NCBI GenBank assembly: GCA_003439945.1
Contig: QVRM01001471.1
Coordinates: 94,501 to 158,500 of the forward strand
Length of the DNA: 64,000 nucleotides
Source of the DNA: Dermanyssus gallinae
Taxonomy: Eukaryota > Arthropoda > Arachnida > Mesostigmata > Dermanyssidae
Reading direction: 5' to 3'
Shown: positions 11,176 to 22,555 of the stretch, in pieces
Layout of the letters: every line of letters starts with the position of its first letter
How positions within the stretch are numbered: position 1 is the first letter of the stretch
Position numbers and translations under genes: made by a program
Notes under the pieces: model-generated
Told to the model about the DNA's origin: nothing
The model's database searches: none
Seen by the model: the letters and a program-made list of their open reading frames with translations, nothing else

Positions 11176-11509
11176 TTGCTGCTGCCTGCGGTTGTTGTTG
11201 TTGCTGCTGTGGTTTTTGTTGTTGTTAGTATTATTGTTGCTGCTGTTGTTCTTGTTGTTTTTCTTCTCGTTACTGTTGCTATTGTTCTTGTTGCTGTTCA
11301 AGTTGTTGTTGTTATTGTTGTTGCTGCTGCTGCAGTTGTTCTTATTGCCGTTATTGTTTTTGCTGCTGTTGTTGTTGTTGTTATTGTTGTTGATGTTGAT
11401 GTTGTTGTTGTTGCTGCTGCTGCTGTGGTTCTTATTGTCGCTATTGTTGTTGTGTGTTCTCGTTACTGTTGCTATTGTTCTTGTTGCTGTTCAAGTTGTT
11501 GTTGTTGTT

Positions 11510-11545
<36 letters not shown>

Positions 11546-11833
11546 GGTATTATTGTTGCTGCTGTTGTTCTTGTTGTTTTTCTTCTCGTTACTGTTGCTA
11601 TTGTTCTTGTTGCTGTTCAAGTTGTTGTTGTTATTGTTGTTGCTGCTGCTGCTGCAGTTGTACTTATTGCCGTTATTGTTTTTGCTGCTGTTGTTGTTGT
11701 TATTGTTATTGATGTTGATGTTGTTGTTGTTGCTGCTGCTGCTGCTGTGGTTCTTATTGTCGCTATTGTTGTTGTTCTTCTCCTCGTTACTGTTGCTATT
11801 GTTCTTGTTGCTGTTCAAGTTGTTGTTGTTGTT

Positions 11834-11878
<45 letters not shown>

Positions 11879-11905
11879 GCTGCTGCTGTGGTTCTTATTG
11901 TCGTT

Positions 11906-11938
<33 letters not shown>

Positions 11939-12055
11939 GCTGCTGCTGTGGTTCTTATTGTCGCTTTTGTTGTTGTTGTTGTTGCTGCTGCTGTGGTTCT
12001 TATTGTCGCTTTTGTTGTTGTTGTTGTTGCTGTTGCTGCGTTATTGTTGTTGTTG
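11176..12055. repeat. GTT/GCT trinucleotide array with higher-order structure
   Basis: About 880 bp are made almost only of GTT, GCT, ATT and CTT triplets. Beyond the triplet level, longer blocks recur: TACTGTTGCTATTGTTCTTG followed by TTGCTGTTCAAGTTG appears near 11270, 11463, 11590 and 11788, and TGTGGTTCTTATTGTCG recurs at least five times. The array reads as poly-Leu, poly-Val or poly-Cys in three frames and poly-Asn on the other strand. These frames are artefacts of the repeat. Confidence 0.9.
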
Positions 12056-12829
12056 TCATCATCGCCATCAACGCCGCTTAACCGCGCCTCACATCAACAT
12101 CGGGGGGTACTGTCAGCAGGCGTCGAAGCAATGTCATTACGATGTCGGAAATCGCCGCGCGAACACCGAAGCGTTGCCCCCTTCTGCCTCGGCTATTTGC
12201 GGGTGTCGTGTTGGCCCTACGCCACTGCTCCAACAACATCTGCCTCCCCCGTCGTTCCATGCCCTACCCCCTCCCCCCCCCCCACCCTAGCGACGACGAC
12301 GGGCAGGTCTCACCACAGTGGCTGCTGACACACCGAGCGGCCGGCCGGCCGCCCGCCCATCCCGATGCAAGACGGCTTGATCCCCCTTGATCCGGCAGAC
12401 GGAGACTTTGAATAGGCCAATTGAACACGAATCGGACGCGCGGCAACGAGGACCCGCCACGAAGGACCGCCGTCCATCCGCTTCGTACGCTTTGTAGGCA
12501 TTGCAACACAGCAGCGGATAGCGCCGGAGCAAGAACGGCAACGGCGCGGGATAGAATCAGAAGTAGCAGACGCAGTCGTCGTCGTCGTAGTCGTAGTAAT
12601 AGTAGTAGTATCGAGCCACCTCAACCGCCGCGCGGTAACCGCCGTAACATGACATCAACATTGAACCAATCAATGCGAAGCTTCGACCTCCTTCTGGAAT
12701 CCTGACGAAAACGATGACGGCTAAACCGCTTAGATTCTACGGTGTCTCTGGTTCTCCTACGGCTGCGCTAAATGAGGTCGTAATAAACGCACCTCACACG
12801 AAGAGCAACAAAAAACCTAACCGAGCATT
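12056..12829. other. GC-rich sequence, no gene recognised
   Basis: GC- and CpG-rich, including a C9 run near 12274 and a GTC/GTA triplet patch near 12573-12612. Many mutually overlapping frames on both strands are the usual consequence of high GC. None has a motif. Confidence 0.5.
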
Positions 12830-13075
12830 ACCGAGCAAGATGGTTTAGTGGCAAAAGCTTTTGCCTTGCATTCGGAAAGCCTGGGGTCGAGATCCAGACC
12901 GGCCACTCCTAAATTGGTTTTCATGGTTCCCAATTTAAACAAGGAGACTGCCGGAGTAGACCAAAAGTCGACCATGATCGAAAAAACGGGGGCCACAGAT
13001 GTCTCAATAAAAAAGATGGTGCATTACCATTCAACCCCCATTAAAATAAATAAAATAAAATAATTTAAAAAAAGT
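12830..13075 (+). mobile_element. tRNA-derived SINE (Ala-type head)
   Basis: The head resembles a tRNA-Ala: an A-box-like GATGGTTTAGTGGCAAAAGC, a stem-loop with TTGCATTCGG in the anticodon region (TGC), and a B box GGGTCGAGATCCAGACC. A tRNA-unrelated body of about 130 bp follows (CAATTTAAACAAGGAGACTG ... CAACCCCC), then an A-rich tail of TAAAATAAATAAAATAAAAT type. No true tRNA acceptor stem pairs up, so this is a SINE and not a tRNA gene. It would be mobilised in trans by a LINE. Head and body assignments come from the sequence; the family is not named. Confidence 0.7.
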
Positions 13076-13391
13076 CAGTAGCAGCAACAGCAGGAATAAC
13101 AACGATAACAACAGCGCCAGCGACAAGAACAACAACATAAAAAACGAGAACGGGAAGAACAAAAGCGACAACAGCAATAATAAGTGCCAGATTGCGGCCT
13201 TGTCTGCACCAAATATCATCATGAAACATGTCGGTCTGCACCAGCTATCTGGGCGTTAGGTCGCTGACATCTTCTTGAGATGCACATACAACATATTCTA
13301 TATATGTCCAAGATTAACGGAAACGAATGCCGTTTTCGAGATTTAATGAATACATGTAATGTAATAAAATAAACAATACCAAAAGGTGATG

Positions 13392-13960
<569 letters not shown>

Positions 13961-13996
<36 letters not shown>

Positions 13997-13998
13997 TA
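13961..13998. repeat. (TA)n microsatellite
   Basis: TA run with a CATATATACA end, directly beside the dispersed repeat that starts near 14003. Confidence 0.9.
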
Positions 13999-14002
13999 CA
14001 TG

Positions 14003-14282
14003 AATCGCTTGGCATGTATATTCATGCACAAGTACATATATCAGTCGTTCAGATCAGAAGCGCTTATAGCTACCCTAATAACTCAACATGCCTGTTTTTA
14101 TGTATATATAAGCGGACATGGTAAGATATCTGTGGTTATCCAGCAGTCCTTGTGGCAGCACGGTCAATTTTTTCCATCTATTGCCAATAAGTATTGCCTA
14201 CTGAATTTTCGATCAACGACAGGGTCGAACCGGCGTCACCCCGGTAGGTGACAACGAAGATTAACGCACTAGCCCCCTAGAG
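14003..14282. repeat. dispersed repeat 'X', copy 1
   Basis: It shares ordered blocks with 23275-23715: CGCTTG(G/A)CATGTATA, then AGCGGACAT, then AGATAT, then AGCAGTCCTTGTGGC, and at the end ACTAGCCCCCTAGA. This copy lacks the SINE that interrupts the other one. On the minus strand the end segment contains GGTTCGACCCTG, which resembles a Pol III B box, so X may itself be tRNA-derived. Confidence 0.65.
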
Positions 14283-14293
14283 CACACAACCAT

Positions 14294-14296
<3 letters not shown>

Positions 14297-14342
<46 letters not shown>

Positions 14343-14346
14343 TACA

Positions 14347-14389
<43 letters not shown>
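14297..14389. repeat. (TA)n microsatellite, two blocks
   Basis: Two TA runs separated by a short CATATATACATATATG segment, directly following dispersed repeat X. Confidence 0.9.
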
Positions 14390-14390
<1 letters not shown>

Positions 14391-15309
14391 CACTTGTGTC
14401 AGAAATGACGGTGTGCGACACAACTGACAAGTAACTCGGTGACCCCTCTTGTTTTTACAGCGGAAAGGCGTCTAGTGTGTGGCCGCGCGCTCGCTGTATG
14501 TACGTACGTGTATAAGTATATTGCAACAGGAAAACTGCTTTCTGTGAACTTGAGAGTAATTTTTAGGTTCTTTTTTCTACCAACCAAATACTGACACGCG
14601 CAACAAGACCAGCCAGCGTTACGGTGCGCTGCAAAAACCACCGTATCGAATGCCTGAGTGAATGTGGCGGCCGAGTGGCTAGCTGGGCAGCTGGGGCGTT
14701 TGGGCTTGCCGTTTGATGGGGAAGCGGGCAAAAGTGCGGAGCGCGGGCGGCCCTGGTCCAACGGGGGCGTCAGCAGAGGCTGGGTCAGCAATCGACATAT
14801 TATCTGTCACTCGGCCACGCGCTGACCGCGAAGACACACTACAGTAAGTAGCCAGTAGTTATCAGTCAAAGTCGCAGTACCCGTCGTAGTAATGCTGGTA
14901 GTAGTAGTAGTAGTGGTTGTAGTAATAGTCAACGACGCAGCACTGATAGTTAAAACGCTAAAGTTGCTGTTGCGACTGGTGCTGCTGCTGCAGCAGCGAC
15001 CACGGCAGAACCGTTATGATTGTTGTGGCGCTCTTATTGCTAGACGTAGAAGCACGAACAGAACAACTGTTGACTCGCTCGAATAACTTTCACTCCACCA
15101 CTCCAGTTTTATCGAGCGAGACCTCGCCGATGACCGGACCGATTCGATTCGGACAATCTTGCGGGGGGGTGCCGAATTTGTCGAGGTGCAATAATCGCAG
15201 CCCGCTAGCCAATGGTGCCAGCTATTAGTCGGCTGTAGCAGTAATGGCAAAATAGTGGTACCAGCCTGTAAAACTTACGAGACGGAGCATAAAAACAGAA
15301 AATATCTTG
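14390..15309. other. no gene recognised
   Basis: A 130-codon minus-strand frame (14399-14791) has no ATG start and no recognisable domain. A GTA triplet run lies near 14900. Confidence 0.4.

Positions 15310-15351
<42 letters not shown>
15310..15351. repeat. (TTA)n microsatellite
   Basis: About 14 TTA units immediately before a LINE 3' fragment. Confidence 0.95.
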
Positions 15352-15352
<1 letters not shown>

Positions 15353-15354
15353 TG

Positions 15355-15507
15355 ACAAAAGAGCTTGGGAAAAACTCTTTGAGGCTACAGCGGAGCCAAG
15401 ATCGACCGCGTTCCTCCGACAGAGGGTGTCGCTGGACATTCAGAGAGGCAACGCCAAGATGATGTTGAGTGGTCAGCGACAATCGAGCAATAACAATGAC
15501 GTTACAT
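15355..15507 (+). mobile_element. LINE family A, C-terminal fragment
   Basis: One frame reads DKRAWEKLFEATAE, then TAFLRQRVSLDIQRGNA, ending with a stop at 15507. This matches the C-terminus of the family A copies at 52974 (DKRAGTFFCQRLSLEIQRGNA) and 60213 (SRALAFLRQRLSLDIQQRNA). Only the last ~45 residues remain, as expected of an extreme 5' truncation. The (TTA)n on its left marks the truncation edge. Confidence 0.75.
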
Positions 15508-15738
15508 AATTAATATATCAGTAACTGTGATACATGCACATAATGAAAATAAACCCCTGTTTCAAAAAAAAAATACTATTATTATTATTATTATAAAAAG
15601 TAATAGCGTTAGACATCTAGCAACGCGGGGCAAGCGTCTGCAGTCACAACTCGTAGCCTGGTGCACCACAAAACAAAGCTCAATAGGTCAGCAGGCAATA
15701 ACGCAAGCTATAACTACCGAAAAAATAGTTTACTTTGC

Positions 15739-15740
<2 letters not shown>

Positions 15741-15790
<50 letters not shown>

Positions 15791-15815
15791 TGCCAATAGA
15801 AGCTGCAAATTAAAT

Positions 15816-15847
<32 letters not shown>
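15741..15847. repeat. (TA)n microsatellites, two blocks
   Basis: TA runs at 15741-15786 and 15818-15847, separated by about 30 bp. Confidence 0.9.
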
Positions 15848-15852
<5 letters not shown>

Positions 15853-15949
15853 ATAATTAGAGCACTAGTAACGACGCAGGTATTTCCCGTTTTATTCAAT
15901 ATTGCTATGAGCAAAATCATTGACATATTTGTATTCCATGCGATAGGTT

Positions 15950-15950
<1 letters not shown>

Positions 15951-16013
<63 letters not shown>
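15951..16013. repeat. (TA)n microsatellite
   Basis: Uninterrupted TA of about 62 bp. A short (AG)n run follows at 16113-16134. Confidence 0.95.
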
Positions 16014-16019
<6 letters not shown>

Positions 16020-16475
16020 GAATATAGATGAATATGTACGCATGTTTACATTCGATAAGAAGCGAAAAGAGCGCTTGAATGTGTTTGTGTTTGCGTAAAC
16101 CTGCTAACACACACAGAGAGAGAGAGAGAGAGAGCCACAGAGAGAAAGAGAATTTGGGCAGAGCTAACATAGCTGGGCTGTGTATAGTACGGTGGCTGTA
16201 AGGCGGATCGCCGCAGGCTGTCAGTCGGTCAATTCCTGCTTGTTGTATGCGTGCGATGCTTGTTGTTGTTGCTGTTCCTATTGCTACGCTGACTCCATCC
16301 GGTCAGCCGCTTCGTGTCGGCTGACGACGTAGTTGTTGTTGTTGTTGTTGCTGACGTTTCAACGGCAAAATGTCAACGTACAGTAGAACGGTCGCCGAGC
16401 GAGAGTTTCTTAAGGGGGTGAAGTCGGTTGTCCGTTGTTCCCATCCCCGTCCTCTTTCGGGGCCTCTCTCCCCGC
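16014..16475. other. no gene recognised
   Basis: The stretch holds an (AG)n run, two short GTT triplet runs (near 16262 and 16331) and otherwise unique sequence. Confidence 0.5.
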
Positions 16476-16673
16476 CATTCCCCACACCTCCCAGCGCCAT
16501 TCCCCACACCCCCTAGCGCCATTCCCCACACCCCCTAGCGCCATTCCCCACACCCCCTAGCGCCATTCCCCACACCCCCCAGCGCCATTCCCCACACCCC
16601 CCAGCGCCATTCCCCACACCCCCCAGCGCCATTTCCCACACCCCCCAGCGCCATTCCCGACACCCCCATTGTC
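16476..16673. repeat. 22-bp C-rich minisatellite, nine units
   Basis: Nine head-to-tail units of CATTCCCCACACCCCCYAGC+GC. Units 2-4 carry CTAG, units 5-7 CCAG, and units 8-9 have single changes (TTTCCC, CCCGAC). There is no spacer sequence between units, which rules out a CRISPR array. The strong strand asymmetry (C-rich top, G-rich bottom) could allow unusual secondary structure. Confidence 0.95.
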
Positions 16674-17290
16674 AGTCCGCCGCCGCCGCTACCGCCATGT
16701 CTCTTTCTAATTTCTTCTCAGTCTCTTCCCATAATAAGGTAGAAGTCCTCGTTCGATTTTAGCACCGCTCCTGCCTAATTTCTCGCTGACTGCTGATTTT
16801 CACCGCCGGCTACGTCATCATAATTAACAGCAGCGGCCGCTGCAACAGCAGCATCATCATTATCATAAGCAATCACGCAACTGTTGTTGTGAGACAACAG
16901 TTGTGTGTTGATTGTCAGTCGGTTGCACTTCTGCATCTTTTACGCTTCTGCCTATACGCTCCGCGCTGCGGCTGCTGCTGCTGCTGCTGTTGATCGGTAT
17001 TGCTGTCTTTATCAAGGCCGTCATATTGCTGCCGGCTGCTATTATTAGGAGATACTATATCAAAGTCACAATAAAAGAATTGTCCGTTAAACGAAGCCGT
17101 CGTCGTCGTTGTTTTCGTCGCCACATTATCATCGAAATCGCAGACAGACAGTCAGACAGGCAGGCAAACAGATGAACGGTTGAACTAACCTCTACTGCTG
17201 TTGCTGCTGATGTGGTTAACAAACACCTCATACGTGTGTTACGTTAGCGATCGACCGCCGTTACGATCATGTGTTACTGTCTTGTCGACA
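16674..17290. other. no gene recognised
   Basis: Contains short (GCT)n and (CAGA)n patches (near 16970 and 17140). No ORF with support. Confidence 0.5.
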
Positions 17291-17430
17291 ATAGACTGAC
17301 GACGACGACGACGACAACAACAACAGTAACAATAACAACAACAATGACAGCGGCAAGAAGAACAACAACAACAACGCTGACAACGACGGCAACATCAACA
17401 ACAACAATAACAACACCGATACGCGGCACC
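17291..17430. repeat. ACA/CGA-rich trinucleotide tract
   Basis: Imperfect ACA triplets with ACG interruptions. It reads as poly-Thr on the plus strand and Val/Leu-rich on the minus strand. Confidence 0.8.
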
Positions 17431-17547
17431 ACCGCCGCCGCCGCAAATCAGCGGCACACCGGCTGCATCGGTAATAACAAATAGATGAACGAATCACAAT
17501 CAGAGACACCGTGCCGGCATGCACGCTCGCCTGGGCGCGCACACGTG

Positions 17548-17550
<3 letters not shown>

Positions 17551-17582
<32 letters not shown>
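17551..17582. repeat. (TA)n microsatellite
   Basis: Uninterrupted TA run of about 32 bp. Confidence 0.95.
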
Positions 17583-17614
17583 CTCCAGTCAAATGGCCAG
17601 GTAGACGACGAAAT

Positions 17615-17800
17615 CGCCAGAGTAACGGTAGTCATAACGGTAGTCATAACGATAAGATAACTAGTAACAGTCACGGTATAGATCAGATAACCGGAGTAAT
17701 GGGTCATGGTGACGATAGGATAACTAGAGGACCGGTCACAGTATCAATCACATCATCATCATCCGAGTAACGGTCATGGTAACGATCTGATAACCAGGGT
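17615..17800. repeat. degenerate minisatellite
   Basis: The modules GTAACGGTAGTCATAACG, GATAAGATAACTAGTAAC, GTCATGGTGACGATAGGATA and GTCATGGTAACGATCTGATA are variants of one motif (GGTCATRRTRACGAT..GATAAC) repeated in tandem with drift. Confidence 0.55.
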
Positions 17801-18654
17801 AACGCAGACGACGAAGAAAACTGGCAATACGAATCGCCACTGTTCTCGCATACAGAACAGTGTATACAATGGCAATAGCAATGCTGATACCGCGGCTCAG
17901 GATGATTGAAAATCGAACGCGGAGGAAACAGACCGATCCTGACGAGAAATCGAAGCCCGGAGGTAGACGTTTAGATCATGGAATGGACCAAAGCAACAGC
18001 GGACTGGCGTAGCAGGAGCCTAGGTGAGATGATCCTCGGTGTAGAGAATGATCGCACACACGGAGAGCACGAAGACGCATACGATTGGCACGTCTCCGGA
18101 CGCCAAGTGTGTCGTTATGTGCGAGACAGGCCAGCAGGACAGAACAGGACCAATGCAATTTTACCCCGCTTAGCACTTGAGAAGGTGCGACCGGGCTCAC
18201 CGAATATGGCGCTGACGGACCTAGTCAGTGCTATGCTCAAGAATGAGTGCGAATGGGAGACGGGCATCGGGGCATGGTGGACGGTGGCATGCTGGGAAGG
18301 AAAAACGAAATTAAAGGACGAGCCGATCGATACCTGAATGATAGAATGGCGGCTAAGAACCAGCACTAGGAAGGAACTATAACAAAACAGAGTACGGAGA
18401 AGAACCTCAAGCTATAGCGAAGCAAACATTAAAGAAGTTTCCATAGAAATGATTAAACCACATACTCAGCAAATAGGAGAAACAAGGTAGCTGACGATGA
18501 TCAAGGTCGAACAAAAGCAGATCGATCCGCAAAGATCAAACGAAGTCAACAGCAGCAGCAACGACACTAGCAGTAACAGTATATTTGCGTGTTTGTTTGA
18601 TGATTTCCGACGTCGACTCCGTAGCCTTATCTAGCAACAAGAACAACAACAGTC
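17801..18654. other. one unexplained 119-codon ORF, otherwise empty
   Basis: An ATG-started plus-strand frame at 17978-18337 (begins MEWTKATADWRSRS, ends KDEPIDT) is Trp-rich (5 Trp). I see no domain, signal peptide or membrane segment, and both other strands overlap it with open frames. It could be a chance ORF, so I do not call it a gene. Confidence 0.35.
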
Positions 18655-18731
18655 GCAAAATCAACAACAACAACAACAACAACGACAATAACAACAACAA
18701 CAACAACGACAACGACAACACCACCACCACC

Positions 18732-18790
<59 letters not shown>

Positions 18791-18835
18791 CGACGACGAC
18801 GACGACGACAACAACAACAATCACAGCAGCAGCGA
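18655..18835. repeat. (AAC)n microsatellite with ACC and ACG blocks
   Basis: About 180 bp of ACA/AAC triplets with a (CAC)n block near 18720 and a (GAC)n block near 18792. Confidence 0.95.
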
Positions 18836-19673
18836 CATCGCGGACTGACGCCATCGGTCGAATTCCATTGCAGCCGACGTTGCATTACGTCACCATTGTC
18901 ATTGCCAGTCTAAACGGCGTTTGCCTAGCATTGCTAGACAAACATCGTCAGCAACTAACAGTCAATTAACATCAACAACAGTGATCGAATAGAACAATAG
19001 TAGCGAAGTAGATCGAAACACTAGTAACTAGTCGTCGCATGATCACCACTAGCAGACGAACAACAAATCAGCAACATAAAGGATACATAAAGGAAAAATA
19101 GAGCTACAAAACGAAAACATAAAATAACGACTAGAAAACGAGTTTTTAGGTAGTGAGCACGAGCTAACGTCTTCTATATCGCAGCCCCAGCATCTCAAGC
19201 TAGTCAGCGAGTAAGTGACACGAGACAAGCTGATGGCGTGACCAGTCACTTTCGTGTGGTCTTATGGCGAATGCTTAGTATGAAATGCCAAGCTTTTACT
19301 ATGCGGTGGTTTGCACTGTAGCCTCACCCCATGGCGTCGTTACACGTGCTGCGCCATCTGGGGGGCCGTCCGGCTCATTCCGAAACGAAAATGGACAGAG
19401 AAGGGGCGCAAAATTAAAGAGAAAGAGCGTTCACAACACGTCAAAGGCTGAAATAAAGTTTGAAAAACAGAGACATGCTAGCGATGCAACGGCAATCTTT
19501 ACTGGGGACTTACCAAACTGATTTTAGGGCTACTTAATAAAGGTTACTTATCAATTCAAGGGACTTTTCGCATTTGTGACTAATAAGATATTTTCCAATG
19601 AAGCCTATTTGTATCTTAGTGAATTGGCTAAGCAAAACTGTCGCATCTGGGCAATCGAGAACTCTTACGTGAC
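18836..19673. other. no gene recognised
   Basis: Only short overlapping frames (for example 19285-19521). No repeats or RNA-like folds noticed. Confidence 0.45.
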
Positions 19674-19678
19674 ATATA

Positions 19679-19714
<36 letters not shown>
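19674..19714. repeat. (TA)n microsatellite
   Basis: TA run with one TTTATA interruption near its left end. Confidence 0.9.
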
Positions 19715-19717
<3 letters not shown>

Positions 19718-19928
19718 TTCTTGGGTAAATTAAAAGCGTTATTGCAGCATAACTGTCTAAGCCAAATTTAAAGGAAATCAAGAGAGTCATCCTAGTACCA
19801 ACAAGATTACGCCGCAAGCCACGCCGCGAACATGAGGGATCTCCAGGCATAATCGAGCCCACATACCCCACTTACTGGCTGATCAGGGTTTACTATATTC
19901 TTTCACATTACCGGATTACGGGTCATTT

Positions 19929-19973
19929 AGCGGTGGTATTTAAATGTGCGGAACACTTTTAAATACCACCGCT
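19929..19973. repeat. perfect 16-bp inverted repeat, 13-nt loop
   Basis: AGCGGTGGTATTTAAA at 19929-19944 is exactly complementary to 19958-19973, a strong stem-loop on either strand. It has no T-run, so it is not terminator-like. It lies 145 bp upstream of the SINE copy at 20118. It could be a remnant of an inverted-repeat element. Confidence 0.8.
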
Positions 19974-20117
19974 TTAGGCAATACTTCGAGGAGCTGTCAT
20001 GGGACGACGAAAACAGTGCATCAATACTGAAGTATTTTTTTAGTCTAACGCAAAAACGCAAACTTCAATGGGAGTTCGAATTCGGCAGGACTGTTTCAAT
20101 GTATGACTTTTTGTCGA

Positions 20118-20265
20118 GCCCGGTGACATAGCGCATTCGTATGCGCCTTGCGACTGGAGAAGACACATAGGTTGCACGACTCGATCCCTACCGTTGCATA
20201 TTTGTATGTATGACGTAGACGTTAAATATTGGCTAAGAATCTGCCCGAAAAAATGTGTTTACATT
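20118..20265 (+). mobile_element. tRNA-derived SINE, family S2, copy 1
   Basis: The tRNA-like head runs from CCCGGTGACATAGCGCATTC through GCGCCTTGCGACTGGAGAAG to a B-box-like GACTCGATCCCTACC. The distance between boxes is longer than in a standard tRNA, suggesting a Ser/Leu-type variable arm. The head and the following body (TTGCATATTTGTATGTA, then GACGTTAAATATTGGCTAAG, then GCCCGAAAA) both align with the minus-strand copy at 23450-23628. Two copies sharing head and body define a SINE family. Confidence 0.65.
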
Positions 20266-20723
20266 TTTTGCCGTACAAAACAAAAAGCGTATGTTTGTGA
20301 ATTAATTGTTAATACTAAAAACAGAACTTTAATTCTTAATAGTCACATACCAACATACAATGTGAGTACACTTGTCCTTATTTTTCAACACTTAAGTGCT
20401 CAGACAAAACGTGTTTATTAGACAGATCATTACAATGAATAAACGAAAACGGATGTATTTTAACCCTTTATTCGGAGATAGTTAAAGTTAATGTGCGGCA
20501 TTCTTGTTACTTCTGCCCATAGCGAGTCGGTTAGAATTTGGAATAAAAGGAACAGCAGACATTGATTTCTTTGCAATTTGGAGCTGTGAAATTTGCAAGT
20601 GGAAAGCTTATATAAGTTTATTGATATGTACCACCTTCCTTGTGCAATATGTCATACGTCTGGTGCGGCCTCTGGACCAAAATTTTTTTTTAATACAGTT
20701 TACTTATTGTTTGTTGTATTAAT

Positions 20724-20727
<4 letters not shown>
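20266..20727. other. no gene recognised
   Basis: AT-rich, short frames only. Confidence 0.5.
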
Positions 20728-20786
<59 letters not shown>

Positions 20787-20810
20787 TATATATATATATA
20801 TATATATATT
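20728..20810. repeat. (TA)n microsatellite
   Basis: More than 80 bp of TA with a single TAATTA interruption. Confidence 0.95.
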
Positions 20811-21567
20811 TTAATCAAGTAGAGTATGTACAAAATAGTTCATGTTATTATTAAACATAAGTATTTGTTGTCCTGCTGTTTCACCGAGAGAAGAAGTGTA
20901 AAGATCTTCGTTCGCAGTGCCGAACAATCAACCGCGTGGCACTTAGCGCATTGCTGCGAGCCGAACCGACAAATATATATATACAGGGTGTTACGTAAAA
21001 AGTTGTACTTCTTTCGAGGTTTGATAGAGCTCGGCAAGAAAATAATTTTTCCCAATGGGCGGAAGCCAAGAAAACGTTTTGTTTAGGAGTGAGGATGAAA
21101 TTTAGAAAAGTCGTTATTCTGCCTTATTTTCTCCTACATAGTTGTACAAAATCTACGTTTGCGGGAGAACCAGTCAACGCATGAAGCAACCGATCATACC
21201 AGTGTGTTCGGCGGAAAATTTTGCATAACCTAAATGACACCTAACGCAAGCTAGCAAAAAGCAAATAGGTGGAATAAAAAAAATCATAAAAAGTCGATTT
21301 GTTGTTATAACTTACGTTGAAGCTTTCACGTGCAAAATCTAAAAATTTTGCCATTGCGCACAAATGACGAACACTCTCCGACGATAGCAAATTTAATGCC
21401 CGTCATTTTCGTACCAAAGTGATGGTGCTGCGTTACGTAGTTGCTGAGAAACTAGGCTTTTTCGACAGCCATATCAAAAGCAAAGGCATGCATACTTCCT
21501 AGCATCTTGACCTGCTTTACCACAGAAACCACTTGCGCACGTCCAGAAACACACCAGCATTTATTTA

Positions 21568-21891
21568 TTATAAGAAGTGCTCGAAGTTCCGTCCGCCTAC
21601 CACTAAACACGTTCTGTAGCGATTGCACAGGCTCTCTTGCACTCGTGTAAATATGTTAGGCATTGCCCTAACGGCGTCAGCAGCGTTGAATATACGGTCA
21701 ACCAGATCTTCACGCGATTCAACGGGGGTTTCGTAAACAACACTCTTTAGGTAGCCCCACAAAAAAAAGTCGAGGCTTGTTAAATCGGGGGAGCGAGGTG
21801 GCCAAGCTATAGACCCGCCTCGGCCGATCCACCGATTCTTGAATGCTTCGTTTAGGTATTCTCGAACCGTAGCAGAGTTGTGTGGCGGCAT
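21568..21891 (-). pseudogene. DDE transposase C-terminal fragment, left arm
   Basis: It reads MPPHNSATVREYL, NRWIGRGGSIAWPPRSPDLT, then FFLWGYLKSVVYETPV, then a helical tail ending in GRNFEHFL and a stop. PPRSPDLT(S/P)LDFFLWGYLKS is the third-catalytic-Asp region of a Tc1/mariner-superfamily (DDE_3-like) transposase common in arthropods. The second catalytic motif, normally (Q)QDGAPPH, is cut off: only PPHN remains, preceded by unrelated LK-M residues. The stop lies 585 bp inside the element's left end. It differs from the right-arm copy at one residue seen (ESRED against ESPED). Confidence 0.8.
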
Positions 21892-22231
21892 TTTCAGACG
21901 AAAGCTTTCCAGGATGCCTTCTAACAACTGGGTAACGTATGAATCAAAAACGCGCGATACGCAGCTGCATCTAATCTGGCGGAAAGAAACACACCAGCAT
22001 TTGTTTACGCTGAGCAGCCGGCTTTGTTTCGAAATTATTCGCCGTTCGCACAAGCTTCTATCGGAAATTTGCGCGGGCTTTGATTCGAAATTCGTCATTC
22101 GAGACGCCAAAACACCATAAGAAAAACCGCCAACGCCAAAAGCTATAAAACGAAGTGTCAGGTTCTCGAGATGTGTCATTTCATACGTTACCCAGTTGTT
22201 AGAAGGCATCCTGGAAAGCTTTCGTCTGAAA

Positions 22232-22555
22232 ATGCCGCCACACAACTCTGCTACGGTTCGAGAATACCTAAACGAAGCATTCAAGAATCGGTGGATCGGC
22301 CGAGGCGGGTCTATAGCTTGGCCACCTCGCTCCCCCGATTTAACAAGCCTCGACTTTTTTTTGTGGGGCTACCTAAAGAGTGTTGTTTACGAAACCCCCG
22401 TTGAATCGCCTGAAGATCTGGTTGACCGTATATTCAACGCTGCTGACGCCGTTAGGGCAATGCCTAACATATTTACACGAGTGCAAGAGAGCCTGTGCAA
22501 TCGCTACAGAACGTGTTTAGTGGTAGGCGGACGGAACTTCGAGCACTTCTTATAA
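22232..22555 (+). pseudogene. DDE transposase C-terminal fragment, right arm
   Basis: Mirror copy of the left-arm fragment with the same motifs (PPHNSATVREYL, WPPRSPDLTSLDFFLWGYLK, RNFEHFL, stop). The frame is open for 107 residues from the first ATG. Upstream it enters the 238-bp spacer, where no earlier catalytic motif (first Asp) is seen. With both copies lacking the N-terminal DNA-binding and first DDE regions, neither can be active. The perfect mirror placement shows that the segment was duplicated by formation of the palindrome and not by two insertions. Confidence 0.8.

Noticed and set aside
11192..12328. 378-codon Leu/Val-rich and 278-codon Leu-rich ORFs, plus an Asn-rich ORF on the other strand
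   Set aside because: They are produced by the GTT/GCT repeat in every frame; no flanking coding signal.
12835..12912. tRNA-Ala gene
   Set aside because: The acceptor stem does not pair, and an A-tailed body follows; SINE is the better call.
14399..14791. 130-codon minus-strand ORF
   Set aside because: No ATG start and no motif; GC-rich shadow.
16476..16673. CRISPR-like array
   Set aside because: Units are directly adjacent with no unique spacers; it is a minisatellite.
17978..18337. 119-codon ATG-started ORF
   Set aside because: No domain, overlapping open frames on the other strand, odd Trp content; kept only as a note.
21568..22284. 238-codon minus-strand ORF across the centre of the long palindrome
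   Set aside because: Its first part is the antisense of the right-arm transposase fragment and its last part is the left-arm fragment; the ORF is an artefact of the mirror structure.
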